Below, piece after piece: positions 8,551 to 16,056 of a DNA stretch of 31,987 nt (its first letter is position 1; every line of letters begins with the position of its first letter). A program made the translations under genes and the position numbers. Location of the stretch: the NCBI GenBank assembly GCA_037446255.1, contig JBBIIY010000013.1, positions 1 to 31,987 of the forward strand, in the 5' to 3' direction. The notes beneath the pieces were generated by a model. The model saw only the letters and a list, made by a program, of their open reading frames with translations. It searched no databases and was not told where the DNA came from. Source of the stretch: Lithacetigena sp037446255 [NCBI: Coprothermobacterota bacterium]. GTDB lineage: Bacteria > Coprothermobacterota > HKB111.

Positions 8551-8967
8551 ATGGATTACTTCCTTTATGCATATGTAGCTTTAGCTATAGCTATTTTGTC
8601 TTTTTTAATTTTTCTTATCATTTTTTTCAGAAGTTACAAGTCTAAAATAAAAGACCTTCCCGAGCTTATCAGTAAAATTGAAGAAATGGAAAAACTCCTT
8701 CTGGAACTTAAAAAATCAGATACTCGAAGCCTTAAAGGAGTGTGTCTCACAAGGTTTATACCTTTTAATGAATCCATAGAAGGTTATGGCTGCTCTTTGG
8801 GAACCCTTAATAAAGAGGGGGACGGTTTTCTAATAACCTCCCTCACTAGCCGTGAAGGCAGTAGAATATATATAAAGGAAGTTGTCCTGGGTAACCCCCA
8901 GACATCTCTTTCCAAAGAAGAAGAAGAGATATTAAAGGAGGCCTGGAAAAAAGCCAGGAATGGATAA
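8551..8967 (+). CDS. DUF4446 family membrane protein
   Basis: A 138-residue protein with one N-terminal transmembrane helix (about 5-27), a short coiled coil (about 35-56), and a C-terminal domain with the pattern 'RFIPFNESIEGYGCSLGTL', 'ITSLTSREGSRIYIKEV' and 'LSKEEEEIL', which I recognise as DUF4446. The function of this family is unknown. It overlaps the following M23 gene by 8 nt and heads an operon with M23 peptidase and bactofilin, which suggests a role in envelope shape or wall assembly. The ATG lies 9 nt after a -10 box with no SD. Confidence 0.8.
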   Translation: MDYFLYAYVALAIAILSFLIFLIIFFRSYKSKIKDLPELISKIEEMEKLLLELKKSDTRSLKGVCLTRFIPFNESIEGYGCSLGTLNKEGDGFLITSLTSREGSRIYIKEVVLGNPQTSLSKEEEEILKEAWKKARNG

Positions 8968-9877
8968 AGAAAGGTTTACCATTCATCTTCTTCCTCATAG
9001 CGGAGGAGAATCCTACAGAATCTCTCTAAAAAGAGCGGTTCTTAAAAACCTTCTTTTAAGCCTCATTTCTATCTGGTTAATAGCAATTATTTCAGCAGTT
9101 ACCCTTTTGCCCCTTTACCTGGGTGAGAGAAGTATGGGGGTGGAAACCAATAGAAAATTGGAACTTCTGGAATCCCAGAATCGTCAGTTAACAGTACTAT
9201 TAGCCAGCGTTAAGGAGGATAGTGAGGTTATTCAAACTTACCTGGATCACCTTAGCAAAGTTGAAGAAGAGGTAAGAAAATCTCTCAAATTAGGCCCCGC
9301 TAATATATCTCTGGATGATCTCCTATCCCGAAAAAATACTTCTCTCTGGTCGGTAAGCCGTGGTGCCCTGGAAGAAAGAGTTTTAGCCTTACCTGGTGTT
9401 ATGACCCGCTTAACCCAGGAAGCCCAGGATACCGAACTTAAATTAGCTAATCTGCAGGATGTAACTGATACCATTCTGGAAGCAAAGAGGAAAACCCCGG
9501 ATATCTATCCACTTTCCGGACCCATCGTATCCTATTTTGGATGGAGACGAAACCCAATCTGGGGAGGTAGAGATTTTCACAGAGGTGTAGATATCATGGG
9601 TCCTTACGGCTCAGCAGTGCAGACTTCCGCGGAAGGCAAAGTTATTGATGTGGGTTACCTGGGAAGCATGGGCTTAACAGTGACCATAAGCCACCGTGAT
9701 GGCATCACCACCGTTTATGCTCATTTAAGTAAGAAAGTGGTTAAAGAAGGCCAGCTGGTGAGCAAGGGTCAGATAATTGGTTATGTGGGCACCAGTGGTT
9801 TTTCCACGGGACCCCATCTCCATTACGAAGTACGCCTTAAAGACAACCCCGTTGATCCTATTCCCTATCTGCCATAG
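8960..9877 (+). CDS. Membrane-anchored M23 (LytM) metallopeptidase
   Basis: A 305-residue protein: a cytoplasmic N-terminus, one transmembrane helix (about 30-52), a coiled coil (about 60-110 and 145-170), and a C-terminal M23 domain (about 185-305). The metal and catalytic residues are intact: H207 and D211 in 'HRGVD', and H286/H288 in 'HLH'. It should cut peptide cross-links of peptidoglycan outside the cytoplasmic membrane. It is translationally coupled to the DUF4446 gene and sits 9 nt before a bactofilin gene. Adjacent M23-bactofilin pairs are known in several phyla, where the bactofilin scaffold localises the hydrolase to shape the cell. Confidence 0.93.
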   Translation: MDKERFTIHLLPHSGGESYRISLKRAVLKNLLLSLISIWLIAIISAVTLLPLYLGERSMGVETNRKLELLESQNRQLTVLLASVKEDSEVIQTYLDHLSKVEEEVRKSLKLGPANISLDDLLSRKNTSLWSVSRGALEERVLALPGVMTRLTQEAQDTELKLANLQDVTDTILEAKRKTPDIYPLSGPIVSYFGWRRNPIWGGRDFHRGVDIMGPYGSAVQTSAEGKVIDVGYLGSMGLTVTISHRDGITTVYAHLSKKVVKEGQLVSKGQIIGYVGTSGFSTGPHLHYEVRLKDNPVDPIPYLP

Positions 9878-9886
9878 GAGGTATAT

Positions 9887-10258
9887 ATGCCCTTTTTTGG
9901 TCCAAAAGAAAAAACCAGCGACACCAGCATAGGTACCGTTATTGGTGAACATACCCGCTTCCTGGGAAACCTGGAAGGCAAAGGCGGTCTGAGAATTGAC
10001 GGTGAAATGGAAGGAGAAATAAAGATTGAATCCCATTTAGTCATTGGTCCTCAGGGAAGAGTCAGGGGAGGAGTATTTGCTAATACCATGACTGTTGCTG
10101 GTAGGGTAGAGGGGGATATATTTGCCAAAGAAAGGGTGGAACTGCTCAGTTCAGCCCATATAAAAGGAAACATTACTTCTGCGCGCATAGAAATGAAAGA
10201 AGGAGCAATCTTGCAAGGAAAGGTGGAGATTATCCAAAATGATATTCAAAAATCGTGA
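9887..10258 (+). CDS. Bactofilin family cytoskeletal protein
   Basis: A 123-residue protein with the bactofilin (DUF583) core: an N-terminal flexible segment (1-15), then repeated short beta-helix turns such as 'GNLEGKGGLRIDGEMEGEI', 'VRGGVFANTMTVAGRVEGDIFA', and 'HIKGNITSARIEMKEGAIL'. Bactofilins polymerise into nucleotide-independent filaments on the membrane and recruit wall enzymes. The ATG is preceded by a TAGGAGG SD. It overlaps the downstream phosphoribosyltransferase gene by 20 nt and is preceded by a membrane M23 peptidase, its likely client. Confidence 0.93.
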   Translation: MPFFGPKEKTSDTSIGTVIGEHTRFLGNLEGKGGLRIDGEMEGEIKIESHLVIGPQGRVRGGVFANTMTVAGRVEGDIFAKERVELLSSAHIKGNITSARIEMKEGAILQGKVEIIQNDIQKS

Positions 10259-10877
10259 AGATGCTGGAGAACAACTATCCCGCTTTATTCTTAACTGTGG
10301 TATTAAGGTAGAACTGGTTATAGGGCTTCCCCGTGGAGGCCTGGTGACTGCCCAGATGGTGGCAGAAAAATTAAACGTTCCTATGGATTATGTATTATCC
10401 AAAAAAATTGGACCGCCTGGAAACCCTGAATATGCTATTGCCATAGTCACTATTGACGGGGAAATTTTAAAAGGAGACGACCTCTTTACCTTCAGCCAGA
10501 TTTCTGAAGATTACCTAGCGAGGATGGCTTCCAATTACCTGAAAGACTTAACCCTTCGTGATGAAACTTACCGAAAAGCCCTACCAAAACGGGAAATAAA
10601 AAATAAAAAGGTTCTGGTGGTAGATGATGGACTGGCCACCGGCCTCACCGTGGAAGCGGCTGTGGATTACCTTTTACGAGAAGGAGCAGATGAGGTTTAT
10701 ATAGCAGCGCCGGTTGGTTCCACTGAAGCGGTAGAGAGATTAAAGAAAAAAGCCAGTGAGGTGTTGGTGATACATACTCCCGATATTTTTTATGCGGTAG
10801 GCGAGTTCTACCAGGAATTTAACCCTATCAGTGAAGAGTCGGTCTTAGATATTCTAAAAAAAGAGAGGACAGGATAA
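10239..10877 (+). CDS. Phosphoribosyltransferase-domain protein (COG1926-like)
   Basis: A 212-residue type I phosphoribosyltransferase fold. The PRPP-binding loop is 'VLVVDDGLATGLT' (about 125-137, with the acidic pair D129-D130), and an N-terminal 'IGLPRGGL' (28-35) forms the pyrophosphate loop. The hood contains 'SKKIGPPGNPEYAIA'. This matches a family of predicted phosphoribosyltransferases whose base substrate is not established. It begins inside the bactofilin gene and ends one base before gcvH. No pyrimidine or purine biosynthesis gene is nearby, so context does not reveal the substrate. Confidence 0.85.
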   Translation: MIFKNREDAGEQLSRFILNCGIKVELVIGLPRGGLVTAQMVAEKLNVPMDYVLSKKIGPPGNPEYAIAIVTIDGEILKGDDLFTFSQISEDYLARMASNYLKDLTLRDETYRKALPKREIKNKKVLVVDDGLATGLTVEAAVDYLLREGADEVYIAAPVGSTEAVERLKKKASEVLVIHTPDIFYAVGEFYQEFNPISEESVLDILKKERTG

Positions 10878-11258
10878 ATGCAAGAAAATTTTCTTTTTAC
10901 CAAAGAACATGTGTGGGTAAAACCCAAAGAAGAGGGAGTTTTCACGGTGGGAATTTCCAGTTTCGCCCAGGACCAGTTGGGTGAGATACTTTTTGTGGAA
11001 TTACCTGCTATTGGTAAGGAACTTAAACAGGGTGCTGTTTTAAGTATCGTGGAATCGGTTAAATCTGCCAGCGAGGTATGTATGCCCCTGGATGGCAAAG
11101 TCCTGGAAGTTAACAAGGAACTTGGTGATAACCCGGAATACGTAAATCAGGACCCTTTTGGTAATGGCTGGATTGCGGTCATCGGTATTTCCAACCTGGA
11201 CCAGTTAAACAATCTGTTAGATAACAAAACTTACCAGGAGTTCACCGACAGCCTCTAA
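10878..11258 (+). CDS. gcvH: Glycine cleavage system H-like lipoyl protein
   Basis: A 126-residue lipoyl carrier of normal GcvH length. The modified lysine is K62 in 'VESVKSASE', the typical GcvH sequence, and the N-terminal 'FTKEHVWVK' and C-terminal 'NPFG.GW' style ending are also present. In the glycine cleavage system it shuttles the aminomethyl group between P, T and L proteins. None of gcvT, gcvP or lpd is in this window, so the gene is an orphan here and could serve as a lipoate donor or carrier in another process. It abuts the phosphoribosyltransferase stop and is followed by a terminator. Confidence 0.92.
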   Translation: MQENFLFTKEHVWVKPKEEGVFTVGISSFAQDQLGEILFVELPAIGKELKQGAVLSIVESVKSASEVCMPLDGKVLEVNKELGDNPEYVNQDPFGNGWIAVIGISNLDQLNNLLDNKTYQEFTDSL

Positions 11259-11263
11259 ACCAT

Positions 11264-11297
11264 AGTGGGGACAGCCCCAGAGTCCCTATTTTTTTAC
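11264..11297 (+). terminator. Intrinsic terminator after gcvH
   Basis: Stem GGGAC (11268-11272) with GTCCC (11282-11286), extended outward by G-U and A-T pairs to about 9 bp, followed by a long T-run (11289-11295). The convergent pxpA gene ends at 11299, so this separates the two operons. The stem contains a GGGGACAGCCCC motif. Confidence 0.75.
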
Positions 11298-11298
11298 T

Positions 11299-12066
11299 TT
11301 ACAACCAACCACCGAGAGGTTTTATAGTTATTTCGTTATCTTTCAGGTTCTGCTGTAAATGCTGGGCTAAACTTACTGCTTCGGGCGTGTCTCCGTGAAG
11401 ACAGATGGTGTCTGCTGTAAAAGGTAAATGTTCACCTTCTATAGTAATAACTTTACCTTTCTTTACAAGATAAAGAACTCTTTCAACAACTAATTCTTTA
11501 TCAAGAATAAGAGCTCCTTCCTTTCTTCTGTCCACCAAAAAACCTTCCTTATCATAAGCTCTGTCAGCAAAAAACTCTCTTCCTACCTTCATTCCCGATT
11601 CTTCAGCCAGCTTACCCATTTGAGAGTTAAAAGGTGCAAAAATAATCAGGTTTTTATCTACTTCTTTTACCACTTCTACTACCGTTTGAGCCACCTGTTC
11701 GTCTTTCAGAGCCAGGTTATAAAGGGCGCCATGCATTTTTACATGTTGAAGCTTTAATCCTTCTCGGTGGATAAATGCCTGTAAAGCGCCTATCTGATAA
11801 ATAATACAGGCTTTGATTTCTTTTAAGCTCATCTGCATATATCTTCTGCCAAATCCCTGGAGGTCTGGATAACCCGTGTGAGCACCAATACCCACGCTAT
11901 ATTTTTTAGCCAGCGTGATAGATTTTTCCATAACCAGGGGATCACCAGCATGCATCCCGCAGGCAATATTGGCTGAGGTTATAAATTTCATAATCTCTTC
12001 ATCACTTCCTACGGTATAAATGCCGAAACTCTCACCAACATCAGCATTCAAATCCAGATACTTCAC
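11299..12066 (-). CDS. pxpA: 5-oxoprolinase subunit A (LamB/YcsF family)
   Basis: A 255-residue protein with the family hallmarks: 'LNADVGESFG' at the N-terminus, 'SANIACGMHAGDP', 'GAHTGYPDL.GFGRR', 'KMHGALYN' and 'CLHGDTPEA'. PxpA works with PxpB and PxpC to hydrolyse 5-oxo-L-proline (pyroglutamate) to glutamate at the expense of ATP. The start is GTG, and it overlaps the fused pxpBC stop by 4 nt (GTGA), so translation is coupled. It is the last gene of the minus-strand operon that begins at the BMP binding protein. Confidence 0.92.
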   Translation of the reverse strand: MKYLDLNADVGESFGIYTVGSDEEIMKFITSANIACGMHAGDPLVMEKSITLAKKYSVGIGAHTGYPDLQGFGRRYMQMSLKEIKACIIYQIGALQAFIHREGLKLQHVKMHGALYNLALKDEQVAQTVVEVVKEVDKNLIIFAPFNSQMGKLAEESGMKVGREFFADRAYDKEGFLVDRRKEGALILDKELVVERVLYLVKKGKVITIEGEHLPFTADTICLHGDTPEAVSLAQHLQQNLKDNEITIKPLGGWL

Positions 12067-13925
12067 AATATTTCCACCTCTATAGTGTACTCTTCATCAA
12101 CTATGTTGAATATATATTTTTTAAGTCTGGCAGATTTTTCTTTCAACATAGTAATTATACTTTCCAGGTCTTCCTCTTTCAAGGTGATCACGATTGGAGG
12201 CTCTTTAGTTAACTGTTCAAACTTTTTTTCATATTCCCGGTAAATCTGGTGAGATTTTTCTATACTTATTTTTTCAAACCTTATCCTGTCACCTGGTTTA
12301 ACCTGAGCCAAGAGGTCCAGGTCAGGGGTAATGACGGAAGCAATTTTGGGATACCCACCGGTGGTAGGCCCATCTTTCATTATAATCAGGGGTAACCCGG
12401 AACCAATAATCTGTATTGATCCAGGTGGAGTGCCATCGGAAACAATCTCGCCAACATCTTTGCGTTCTACAAGTGGTCCAGCAAGCCTTAATCCCCTGCG
12501 GTCAGATTCAACGGTTATTTCATATTCTGAACTTAAGAAGACATCAAGACCTTGAATGGTGAAGTGATCATCCTGCGGGCCTATAACTACCCGAATTTTT
12601 ATAGGCAAGGTAGTTGAGGGGTTAGTTAATGAAATTGACTTATCAAAAGATGGCAGCAAAGAAGTGGTGTAATCAGCAGTATTTATCGGGATATTAAAAG
12701 ATATGACATCTCCCTTTTCAAGAATTCTCCCTTGAAAACCTCCCAGGTTTCCTCCTACGTAAGTAGAACGACTTTCCAAAACTGCAGGTACCTCTACACC
12801 TCCTGATACTGCCAGGTAAGCTCTAAATCCTTTTTCAAATGCTGAAAAAGAAATAATATCCTGGCTTTTAATCGGAACTCCTCTATCCTGAGGAACATCT
12901 TGACCATTAATTTTAAAGGTTAGCCTCCCTCCCACCACCGCCACCCTGGCTGGATTATGGAACACAAACTCTGCCTCTTCCCCCATAAGGGTTATCTCTA
13001 ATACCGCTTCCTTTAATTCATTCCCTACCAAGCAGTTGGCCAGTGCCATAGAGTAGCAGTCCATAGCACCTGAGAAAGGCACACCATAGCGTGAGTAACC
13101 ATAGCGCCCCTTGTCTTGAACCGTGGTGAAGATACCGCCTTTTATTACAGAAAAAGTACCCATTTTTCTACTTGCTTTTATGAATTTTTCCTTTTCTTTC
13201 ACCCTTTTACTGAGGTTAAGTTCTGTTTCTACTCCTTTTACCAAGATATCTCCTTCTTCTTCCTTAACCGGTAAGAAACGAATCCTGTCGCCTATCTCCA
13301 AAAGAATCGGATTTACTCTATCAGGGTCGTAAAGCTTAAGGGGTGTCCAGCCTATAATTCTCCAGCCACCAGGACTATCCTGAGGATAGATTCCAGTTTG
13401 AGAACCAGCAATGCCTACCGAACCCGCACTCACTTTTAGTCGTGGATTAGGTAGCCGGGGAGTAGATATTTCTGGTGACATACCACTAAGGTAAGGAAAT
13501 CCGGGAGTAAAACCCATCATAGACACCTGATATTCTGCAGAGCAATGTAATTCAATCGCCTTTTCTATGGAAAGATTATTGTGTTGAGCCACAAATTCTA
13601 AATCAGGTCCGTATCTTCCCCCATAGATAGTAGGTATACTGATCAGACGAAAGGGGAAAATCTCTGTTTTTATCAGGGATAACTCTAATTGCTGGAGTTG
13701 TTTTTGAAGATCTTCAACTGATATTTCAAGCGGGTTGTAGTAAATAAGCAAAGAACGGTAAGTGGGAAGTGTGCTTTCTATCCCGATTATAGGCCTTTTC
13801 TTCAAGGTTTTATCTAAATTCAGGACTTTCAAGCTATCTTCCTGGCAAATCTTTTGGCTAAATTCAATGGAGAGGGCTTTATCTCCAACAGGAAGATATC
13901 GGGCTAAATTACTATTTGAAACCAT
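12063..13925 (-). CDS. pxpB-pxpC: Fused 5-oxoprolinase subunits B and C (KipI-KipA)
   Basis: A single polypeptide of about 620 residues joins PxpB and PxpC. The N-terminal part (about 5-235) is KipI-like, with 'GFTPGFPYLSGM' and 'SPGGWRIIGWTP'. The C-terminal part (about 255-570) is KipA-like, with 'VQDKGRYGYSRYGVPFSGAMD' and 'SDRRGLRLAGP'. About 60 extra charged residues follow the usual end. With PxpA it forms an ATP-dependent 5-oxoprolinase. I place the start at ATG 13925, because the GGGGGA SD is 9 nt upstream of it; the TTG at 13934 directly abuts the SD. That SD is inside a GGGGA-TTG-TCCCC hairpin. The gene follows the second permease by about 33 nt. Confidence 0.92.
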   Translation of the reverse strand: MVSNSNLARYLPVGDKALSIEFSQKICQEDSLKVLNLDKTLKKRPIIGIESTLPTYRSLLIYYNPLEISVEDLQKQLQQLELSLIKTEIFPFRLISIPTIYGGRYGPDLEFVAQHNNLSIEKAIELHCSAEYQVSMMGFTPGFPYLSGMSPEISTPRLPNPRLKVSAGSVGIAGSQTGIYPQDSPGGWRIIGWTPLKLYDPDRVNPILLEIGDRIRFLPVKEEEGDILVKGVETELNLSKRVKEKEKFIKASRKMGTFSVIKGGIFTTVQDKGRYGYSRYGVPFSGAMDCYSMALANCLVGNELKEAVLEITLMGEEAEFVFHNPARVAVVGGRLTFKINGQDVPQDRGVPIKSQDIISFSAFEKGFRAYLAVSGGVEVPAVLESRSTYVGGNLGGFQGRILEKGDVISFNIPINTADYTTSLLPSFDKSISLTNPSTTLPIKIRVVIGPQDDHFTIQGLDVFLSSEYEITVESDRRGLRLAGPLVERKDVGEIVSDGTPPGSIQIIGSGLPLIIMKDGPTTGGYPKIASVITPDLDLLAQVKPGDRIRFEKISIEKSHQIYREYEKKFEQLTKEPPIVITLKEEDLESIITMLKEKSARLKKYIFNIVDEEYTIEVEIL

Positions 13926-13926
13926 T

Positions 13927-13939
13927 GGGGACAATCCCC
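13927..13939 (-). promoter_or_regulatory. Hairpin covering the pxpBC ribosome binding site
   Basis: In the minus-strand mRNA, GGGGA pairs with TCCCC across a 3-nt TTG loop. The left arm is the SD, and the ATG follows the right arm by one base. It could lower translation initiation of pxpBC relative to the upstream permeases. A similar GGGGACA motif occurs in the terminator at 11264-11297. Confidence 0.4.
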
Positions 13940-13958
13940 CTTTTACCCTTTTATATTG

Positions 13959-14912
13959 TTAAAGCTTTTCGCCTTTTTCGTAGGGAACCCCGCTGGCTGC
14001 TGGAGGTATAGCCCTACCCACAAAACCAGCTAAAACAAGAATGGTTAACATATAAGGCAGGGCGAGGAAGAATCCCCGGGGAATTATAGTTAAAATTTGT
14101 GGTGCCAGAGTTTGAATATATATCTGAACAATCGAGGCAAAAGTAAAGAACAGGGCTGCTGCCATCGTTCCCAGAGGTTTCCATTTACCGAAAATCATAG
14201 CCGCCAGGGCGATAAAACCCAGACCTGCAGGCATATGGTTATCAAAAAGGCTAAGCTGTCCAATGGCAATGGAAGCTCCTGCTAAACCCGCAAAAACCCC
14301 TGAGGCAGTTACCGCCAAATATCTAACCAGGTACACATTCACACCCAGGGTATCAGCCGCTTTAGGGTGCTCTCCCACTGAACGATGCCTTAATCCCCAG
14401 GGTGTACGGTAAAGGTAAAAATGAATTACAAACGGCATAACTACTGCCAGAAAAACAAACACATTCATATTCATAAATATTTCACCAATATAGGGAACTT
14501 TGGCTAAAGATGGAAAGATGGGTTTGTTCATAAAAGAAGCCACTGAGGGTGAATGACCGGTAGTATTGAAATATCTCTCCAGGAAAAAGGTAATTCCACC
14601 CAGGGCAAACACATTTATGGCTACCCCGCTGACAATCTGGTTACCCCTTAGAGAAACTGAAATATAGGCATGCAGAAGTCCTGCCAGTCCACCAGCTACC
14701 ATGGCTAATAAAATCCCATACCAGGGGTTACCTGTTACATAAGTACCAAAAACGGCAAAAAATCCACCAATGCGCATCATCCCTTCCAGGGCAATGTTTA
14801 CCACTCCTGCATTTTCGGTAATAACTCCCCCCAGCCCGGCCAAAATAATGGGTGTACCAAACTTCAGGAGGGACGAAATAACAGATATAATTATCGTTAT
14901 AATGAATATCAT
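13959..14912 (-). CDS. BMP-linked ABC transporter permease, NupQ-like
   Basis: A 317-residue integral membrane protein of the BPD_transp_2 type, with about 8-10 hydrophobic helices and the motif 'EGMMRIGGFFA' near the N-terminus ('NIALEGMM' is typical of the second permease of nucleoside-type importers). The inner stretch 'RSVGEHPKAADTLGVNV' is the EAA-like loop that contacts the ATPase. It pairs with the upstream permease (overlap 4 nt) to form the channel. Likely substrates are purine or other nucleosides, by analogy with B. subtilis NupNOPQ, but see the finding on linkage to 5-oxoprolinase. Confidence 0.9.
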   Translation of the reverse strand: MIFIITIIISVISSLLKFGTPIILAGLGGVITENAGVVNIALEGMMRIGGFFAVFGTYVTGNPWYGILLAMVAGGLAGLLHAYISVSLRGNQIVSGVAINVFALGGITFFLERYFNTTGHSPSVASFMNKPIFPSLAKVPYIGEIFMNMNVFVFLAVVMPFVIHFYLYRTPWGLRHRSVGEHPKAADTLGVNVYLVRYLAVTASGVFAGLAGASIAIGQLSLFDNHMPAGLGFIALAAMIFGKWKPLGTMAAALFFTFASIVQIYIQTLAPQILTIIPRGFFLALPYMLTILVLAGFVGRAIPPAASGVPYEKGEKL

Positions 14913-16042
14913 TTCGGCTCCCCAGGTTTAACTAAGTGTTTTTTCTTTTTAAGTTTTACTTCCAGGAGATAAACCAGATACCTGAACCCTACCTGGCTGG
15001 CCACAAATAAGATAGCTGTTCCCTGGATAATATCAGCAAAGGTTTTATGAATTCCCATTAATTGCATACTGGTAGCTCCTGCCCGGACAAACCCGAAAAA
15101 TAGGGAAGTAATAAAGGTACCAATTGGGTGGGTAAGACCAATCAGTGCCATGGCAATACCATCAAAACCATATCCTGGCCTGAAAACCCCGGGGTACTGT
15201 TTTTCCGTACCTAAAATCATGCAGGCACCAGCCAACCCTGCCAGGGCACCTGCAATAAACATAGATAATATCATTGATTTACCGGTATCTATCCCGGAAT
15301 ATCTGGCTGCTTCAATATTTTTACCTATTGACTGTATCTCGTATCCGATGACTGTTTTATATAGTAAGTAAAAAACAATTATCACCGCAATGAGGGCTAT
15401 AAATATGGAAGCATTAAGCCTGGTAGTTTCCATTAAAGGCATAAGACGGGAGTTATCATTCACATAAGGAGTTCCTGCTCTGATGGCACGGGGGAAAAAT
15501 CTCAATATACTGAAGGGTCCTACCACCAACCAGTTTTCTATAAGATGAACTGCTGTCCAGTTTAACATGATGGTAGTAATAACCTCATGCACACCTTTTT
15601 TTACTTTCAAATAAGCAGCCAGGGCTCCGTATAAACCTGAAATAATAATCACTGCTAATAAAATTAAAGGGATGTTAATCCAGGGAGAAAAATTAAGTTT
15701 AAAGCCAAAATAGGCAGCGGTGATTGCTCCTACCAGGAACTGCCCTTCAGCACCTATATTAAACAAACCTGCCTTAAAAGCTACGGTAACCGACAAACCG
15801 GTTAGAGCCAGAATACTCCCTTTCAGAAGACCTTCTCCAGCCAGACCGAGAGATATAAATTCCTGCCAATTATGGCCCAAAGCTCCCTGCAACAGTAACT
15901 TATAAGCTTCCAGTGGGCTTTTACCGGTAGCCTTTATCATCAGGGCCGCTACCAGGAAACCAGCCAGGACTGCTAATATGGGCATCATAAAATCAAGGAT
16001 ATTCTCTCTTCTTTTATACCACCAGTTTACAAATTCAGCCAT
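14909..16042 (-). CDS. BMP-linked ABC transporter permease, NupP-like
   Basis: A 377-residue permease of the BPD_transp_2 family, with an N-terminal helix near 20-40, 'LSVTVAFKAGLFNIGAEGQ' (the typical motif of the first permease in this family), and 'SIGKNIEAARYSGI' as the ATPase-contact loop. The longer N-terminus is normal for this member of the pair. It is 14 nt downstream of the ATPase gene, and its stop overlaps the second permease start by 4 nt. Confidence 0.9.
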   Translation of the reverse strand: MAEFVNWWYKRRENILDFMMPILAVLAGFLVAALMIKATGKSPLEAYKLLLQGALGHNWQEFISLGLAGEGLLKGSILALTGLSVTVAFKAGLFNIGAEGQFLVGAITAAYFGFKLNFSPWINIPLILLAVIIISGLYGALAAYLKVKKGVHEVITTIMLNWTAVHLIENWLVVGPFSILRFFPRAIRAGTPYVNDNSRLMPLMETTRLNASIFIALIAVIIVFYLLYKTVIGYEIQSIGKNIEAARYSGIDTGKSMILSMFIAGALAGLAGACMILGTEKQYPGVFRPGYGFDGIAMALIGLTHPIGTFITSLFFGFVRAGATSMQLMGIHKTFADIIQGTAILFVASQVGFRYLVYLLEVKLKKKKHLVKPGEPK

Positions 16043-16056
16043 TTATATCACCACCT

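Noticed and set aside
13925-13934. TTG 13934 as the start of pxpBC
   Set aside because: The GGGGGA SD directly abuts it with no spacing, while ATG 13925 has a 9-nt spacing.
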